NCBI GenBank assembly: GCA_029259915.1
Contig: JAJDED010000001.1
Coordinates: 5,001-69,000 of the forward strand
DNA from: Planctomycetota bacterium
GTDB taxonomy: Bacteria > Planctomycetota > Planctomycetia > Pirellulales > Lacipirellulaceae
Length of the DNA stretch: 64,000 bases
Direction: 5' to 3'
Part shown: positions 61,665 to 64,000 of the stretch, one piece after another
How positions within the stretch are numbered: position 1 is the first letter of the stretch
Layout: each line of letters begins with the position of its first letter
Translations under genes and position numbers: made by a program
The notes under the pieces: model-generated
Seen by the model: only the letters and a program-made list of their open reading frames with translations
Databases searched by the model: none
What the model was told of the DNA's origin: nothing

Positions 61665-61942
61665 AATCCCCCACATTTTGTGTATTAGCAACTATGCGTA
61701 AAATATTTTTGGAAAAGTGAGGAAAAACGCTTGTGTTATTCAGTAATCATAATTAAGATGCTTAAGTAACTTGCGGGCAGAGCCGGCGCTCCTGGGAAAC
61801 GGTGCCGCTTCGTATTCAAATGAGTCCTTTCCTTATCAACCAACTCATTCGCAGGGGGGGTTCCTTGTTCGCTGACCCAGAAGAATTAGCAAGGAACTAC
61901 TCTAGTCCACCTTGGATCCAATTATCGAGTAGGAGAAGCCCA

Positions 61943-62932
61943 ATGAAATTGTCTTTTAGTCCTGTATTGCTCAGAACATTATTCGCATCGCTGTTAGTTG
62001 TCAGCATGGGCACGTTGGCCCAAGGCGACACGTTGTATGATGATTTCGAAAGTGGAAGTGCGGATGTCCTCAGCTTTGGCGTCGGAGGCGGAGGCGCCTT
62101 TACTGGTATCGTTACCGATTGCGAAACCATAGGCAACGAATGCTACGGGCATCGAGAGAGTTTTCATTTCCTTCCCACTGAGCCAGGCGCGGTTCTCTTC
62201 GGCGATATTGCACCACAAGTTCTTCCTCCGATCGACATGTCGAGCTTTATTGGTTATTCGATCCGTGCACGTTTTATACGCACGGGTTTTGCAAACCCAC
62301 TGTTTGGCCAAGAAGATTTCACTGGGGTGTCGCCCATTGAGTTCGGCATCCAATGGGATCCGAACGATCCTTGCGCCGGCTCAAGCGACGCTTGTAGTGA
62401 CGTCTACGATGCGCCAGTCGAGTTGACGGAAACATTCCAGACTTTCACCGTCTTGTTCAGCAACTTTGTTGGAGCCAATCCTACGAACAATGCCCAGTTC
62501 AAGATGCTTATGCGCCGTGGAGATTCCGATACAAGTGCAACTCTCCCAAGAATGCTGGATAGTGCGGACTTTGAAGGCGATCTTGACGTCGATGGATTTG
62601 ACTTCTTGTCTTGGCAACAAAACATTGGTTTTCAAGATCCAGTTTCTCCAGGTGTTAATCTTGTTGATCCCCGACGTGGAAACGCGAATCTTGCCGATGG
62701 CGTTACCGGAGAAAACACGATCGTCAACGGCGTGGATTTGGCCATCTGGGAAACCCAGTACAACACCGCTGCTCCCACTTCGCGTTGGAGTAATGGGGTA
62801 GGCCGTCTTGAAATCGACGACATTATCTTGCTCTCGCCGCCGGTCGTTAGTGCGGTTCCCGAGCCTTCCTCATGTTGCTTAATCCTCGGCTGTGCTTCCA
62901 TGATGCTTTGGGGCAAGCGGAGACAACGATAA
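61943..62932 (+). CDS. PEP-CTERM protein with a dockerin-like segment
   Basis: 329 residues from the ATG at 61943 (TAGGAGAAGC upstream). A signal peptide (LLRTLFASLLVVSMGTLAQG) leads into a beta-sandwich domain starting DTLYDDFESGSADVLSFGVG, with acidic and aromatic residues typical of carbohydrate-binding modules. A shortened dockerin-like region (ADFEGDLDVDGFDFLSWQQN) follows, then AVPEPSSCCLILGCASMMLW, a PEP-CTERM signal. Export and surface anchoring are inferred. The 140 bases upstream of the start contain the extended frame but no ribosome site. Confidence 0.83.
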   Translation: MKLSFSPVLLRTLFASLLVVSMGTLAQGDTLYDDFESGSADVLSFGVGGGGAFTGIVTDCETIGNECYGHRESFHFLPTEPGAVLFGDIAPQVLPPIDMSSFIGYSIRARFIRTGFANPLFGQEDFTGVSPIEFGIQWDPNDPCAGSSDACSDVYDAPVELTETFQTFTVLFSNFVGANPTNNAQFKMLMRRGDSDTSATLPRMLDSADFEGDLDVDGFDFLSWQQNIGFQDPVSPGVNLVDPRRGNANLADGVTGENTIVNGVDLAIWETQYNTAAPTSRWSNGVGRLEIDDIILLSPPVVSAVPEPSSCCLILGCASMMLWGKRRQR

Positions 62933-62943
62933 TTTTTCTCTAC

Positions 62944-62983
62944 TGAGCGACGGTGCCGTGTGGGGCGCGGCACCGTCGGCTCA
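62944..62983 (+). terminator. Hairpin after the PEP-CTERM gene
   Basis: TGAGCGACGGTGCCG and CGGCACCGTCGGCTCA pair with one bulge. A T-run occurs about 15 bases further on (62999-63005), so the hairpin is a possible but not classic terminator. Confidence 0.6.
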
Positions 62984-63052
62984 GACTAGAGACTGCGGTT
63001 TTTTTGGGACGGGTTCCCCGCATTGGTGCGTTACTATTAAAGAGGTAATCTC

Positions 63053-64000
63053 ATGTTAAGCATGTTTGTTCGTCGTGGTCTTTTGTTGCGAGTAAAAAAT
63101 AGCCTCCGCCCGACAAGTGCTGCTTCTCGCTCCTGCATATCCGCCACGGTGGACAAGCTGAATGCCAATGAGCTGACGGGCAATGGAAGGAAGACCTTTT
63201 CATTAGAGCCCGCTAGAAAACCCCACCGCCGCGAAACGTTCGGCTTTACGCTTGTTGAGCTGCTAGTCGTAATTGCGATTATTGGCGTGCTGGTTGCGTT
63301 GCTTTTGCCCGCCGTACAATCGGCACGCGAAGCGGCCAGGCGCGCTTCGTGCATCAACCAGCTCAAGCAAATTGGCTTGGCAGTTCAGAATCACATCGAC
63401 AGCCTGGAGTCCTTCCCTACCGGCGGGAGTAAGTGGAATCCTCAGATAGAAAATTATGTCACTGGACCACTAGGCAACCCCGGCAAACCGCATGGACCTG
63501 ATAAGCAAGGGTTGGGTTGGGCTTATCAGATTCTGCCCTATTTAGAGCAAGACGCCATACGGGGGATTCTCACCCAGATAGATATCCAGAAGACGGTCGT
63601 CTCGCTCTACTTCTGCCCATCACGGCGTGCTCCTATTGCGGCAGATGTGCCTCCCGAAGTTGGAGGTCCCATTGCTGCACTATGCGACTATGCTGCGGCG
63701 ACCCCTTTGAGCTTCAAGTGTGGTACTAATTACAATGGAACCGACAAGTATGACATTACCATAACTGATCCTTACACTGCTGCTTCACATGCAGAGGCTA
63801 GGAAATCCTTTTGGTGTGAAGTGACTGCTGATGTGAAGGATTTTTCAGCGCTCACGTACGTTTATGATGGAGTTATCGTCCGCACGCCCCACGGTTTACG
63901 TACCCCCGCAACCGCTACGGACCGTGCCACGTACGTGAATGGGAACTTTCTGGGCCCTTCACCCACAGAACCCAGGAATGTCTCTGATGGGTTGAGCAAT
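63053..64000 (+). CDS. DUF1559 family pseudopilin-like protein with long leader (partial)
   Basis: The frame is open at the window end (316 codons seen). The prepilin motif is [20 protein letters not shown] then [18 protein letters not shown], the DUF1559 signature. Unlike the protein at 7226-8545, whose leader is about nine residues, here 63 residues precede the Gly (residue 64), many of them basic ([14 protein letters not shown]). GAGGTAATCTC before the ATG at 63053 supports that start. The long leader might be a genuine extension, or a shorter form might start from an internal codon. The product should be processed by a prepilin peptidase and placed in the envelope. The C-terminal part of the family is outside the window. 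Confidence 0.88.
   Translation, partial: MLSMFVRRGLLLRVKNSLRPTSAASRSCISATVDKLNANELTGNGRKTFSLEPARKPHRRETFGFTLVELLVVIAIIGVLVALLLPAVQSAREAARRASCINQLKQIGLAVQNHIDSLESFPTGGSKWNPQIENYVTGPLGNPGKPHGPDKQGLGWAYQILPYLEQDAIRGILTQIDIQKTVVSLYFCPSRRAPIAADVPPEVGGPIAALCDYAAATPLSFKCGTNYNGTDKYDITITDPYTAASHAEARKSFWCEVTADVKDFSALTYVYDGVIVRTPHGLRTPATATDRATYVNGNFLGPSPTEPRNVSDGLSN

Overview
The window looks like a chromosomal segment of a planctomycete, most likely of the Pirellulales. The evidence is two proteins with the planctomycete N-terminal LEPR-XLL motif, two DUF1559 pseudopilin-like proteins, eight PEP-CTERM proteins (three with clear and one with fainter dockerin-like DGxDFLxWQ repeats), a separately encoded coaB and coaC pair, an atypical omega subunit and a MoxR/DUF58/VWA cluster. 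The genus cannot be fixed from sequence reading alone.

Layout. 1-0.9 kb: an IS630-family element with a -1 slippery run abuts a surface-protein gene that probably lost its 3' end to the insertion. 2.2-8.6 kb: aroH, then secreted PEP-CTERM proteins, a tRNA-Leu(CAG) and a DUF1559 gene. 8.8-17.8 kb: addB-addA-cca and two small genes. 17.8-25.0 kb: a LEPR-XLL protein, then a compact leftward housekeeping operon pheA-tpiA-secG-yicC-gmk-rpoZ-coaC-coaB. 25.4-31.6 kb: a rightward chaperone cluster in which dnaK and clpB are separated by a nuclease-fold protein and a DUF433/PIN-like toxin-antitoxin pair, the toxin overlapping the clpB start by 4 nt. 31.7-35.7 kb: small membrane proteins (one with a nonsense codon), an NAD(P)-binding protein, a DUF5671 gene and a methyltransferase. 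35.8-43.5 kb: a leftward VWA - MoxR - small membrane protein - DUF58 - VWA operon whose gaps each carry a different perfect palindrome. 43.7-48.8 kb: an NHL-repeat lipoprotein, a TsaC/YwlE-like fusion, rpiB and a Ser/Thr kinase with a degenerate receiver domain. 49-64 kb: exported proteins, including a vanadium haloperoxidase and a GH16-like protein, both with PEP-CTERM anchors, a sulfotransferase-like enzyme, a phosphodiesterase with TPRs and a second DUF1559 gene cut by the window end.

How the parts fit. The housekeeping block covers DNA repair (AddAB), tRNA maturation, CoA and phenylalanine synthesis, secretion and protein quality control. Much of the rest is envelope biology: proteins made with N-terminal signals and sorted by an exosortase system encoded elsewhere, plus pseudopilin-like DUF1559 proteins. 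Intergenic space is rich in palindromic and dispersed repeats; one ~140-bp repeat occurs near 12.1 kb and inverted near 43.6 kb and supplies the AddB C-terminus.

Most worth pursuing: the toxin-antitoxin module embedded in the dnaK-clpB cluster, the TsaC/arginine-phosphatase-like fusion beside rpiB, the apparently degenerate chorismate mutase domain of PheA alongside an intact AroH, and the palindrome-studded MoxR operon.
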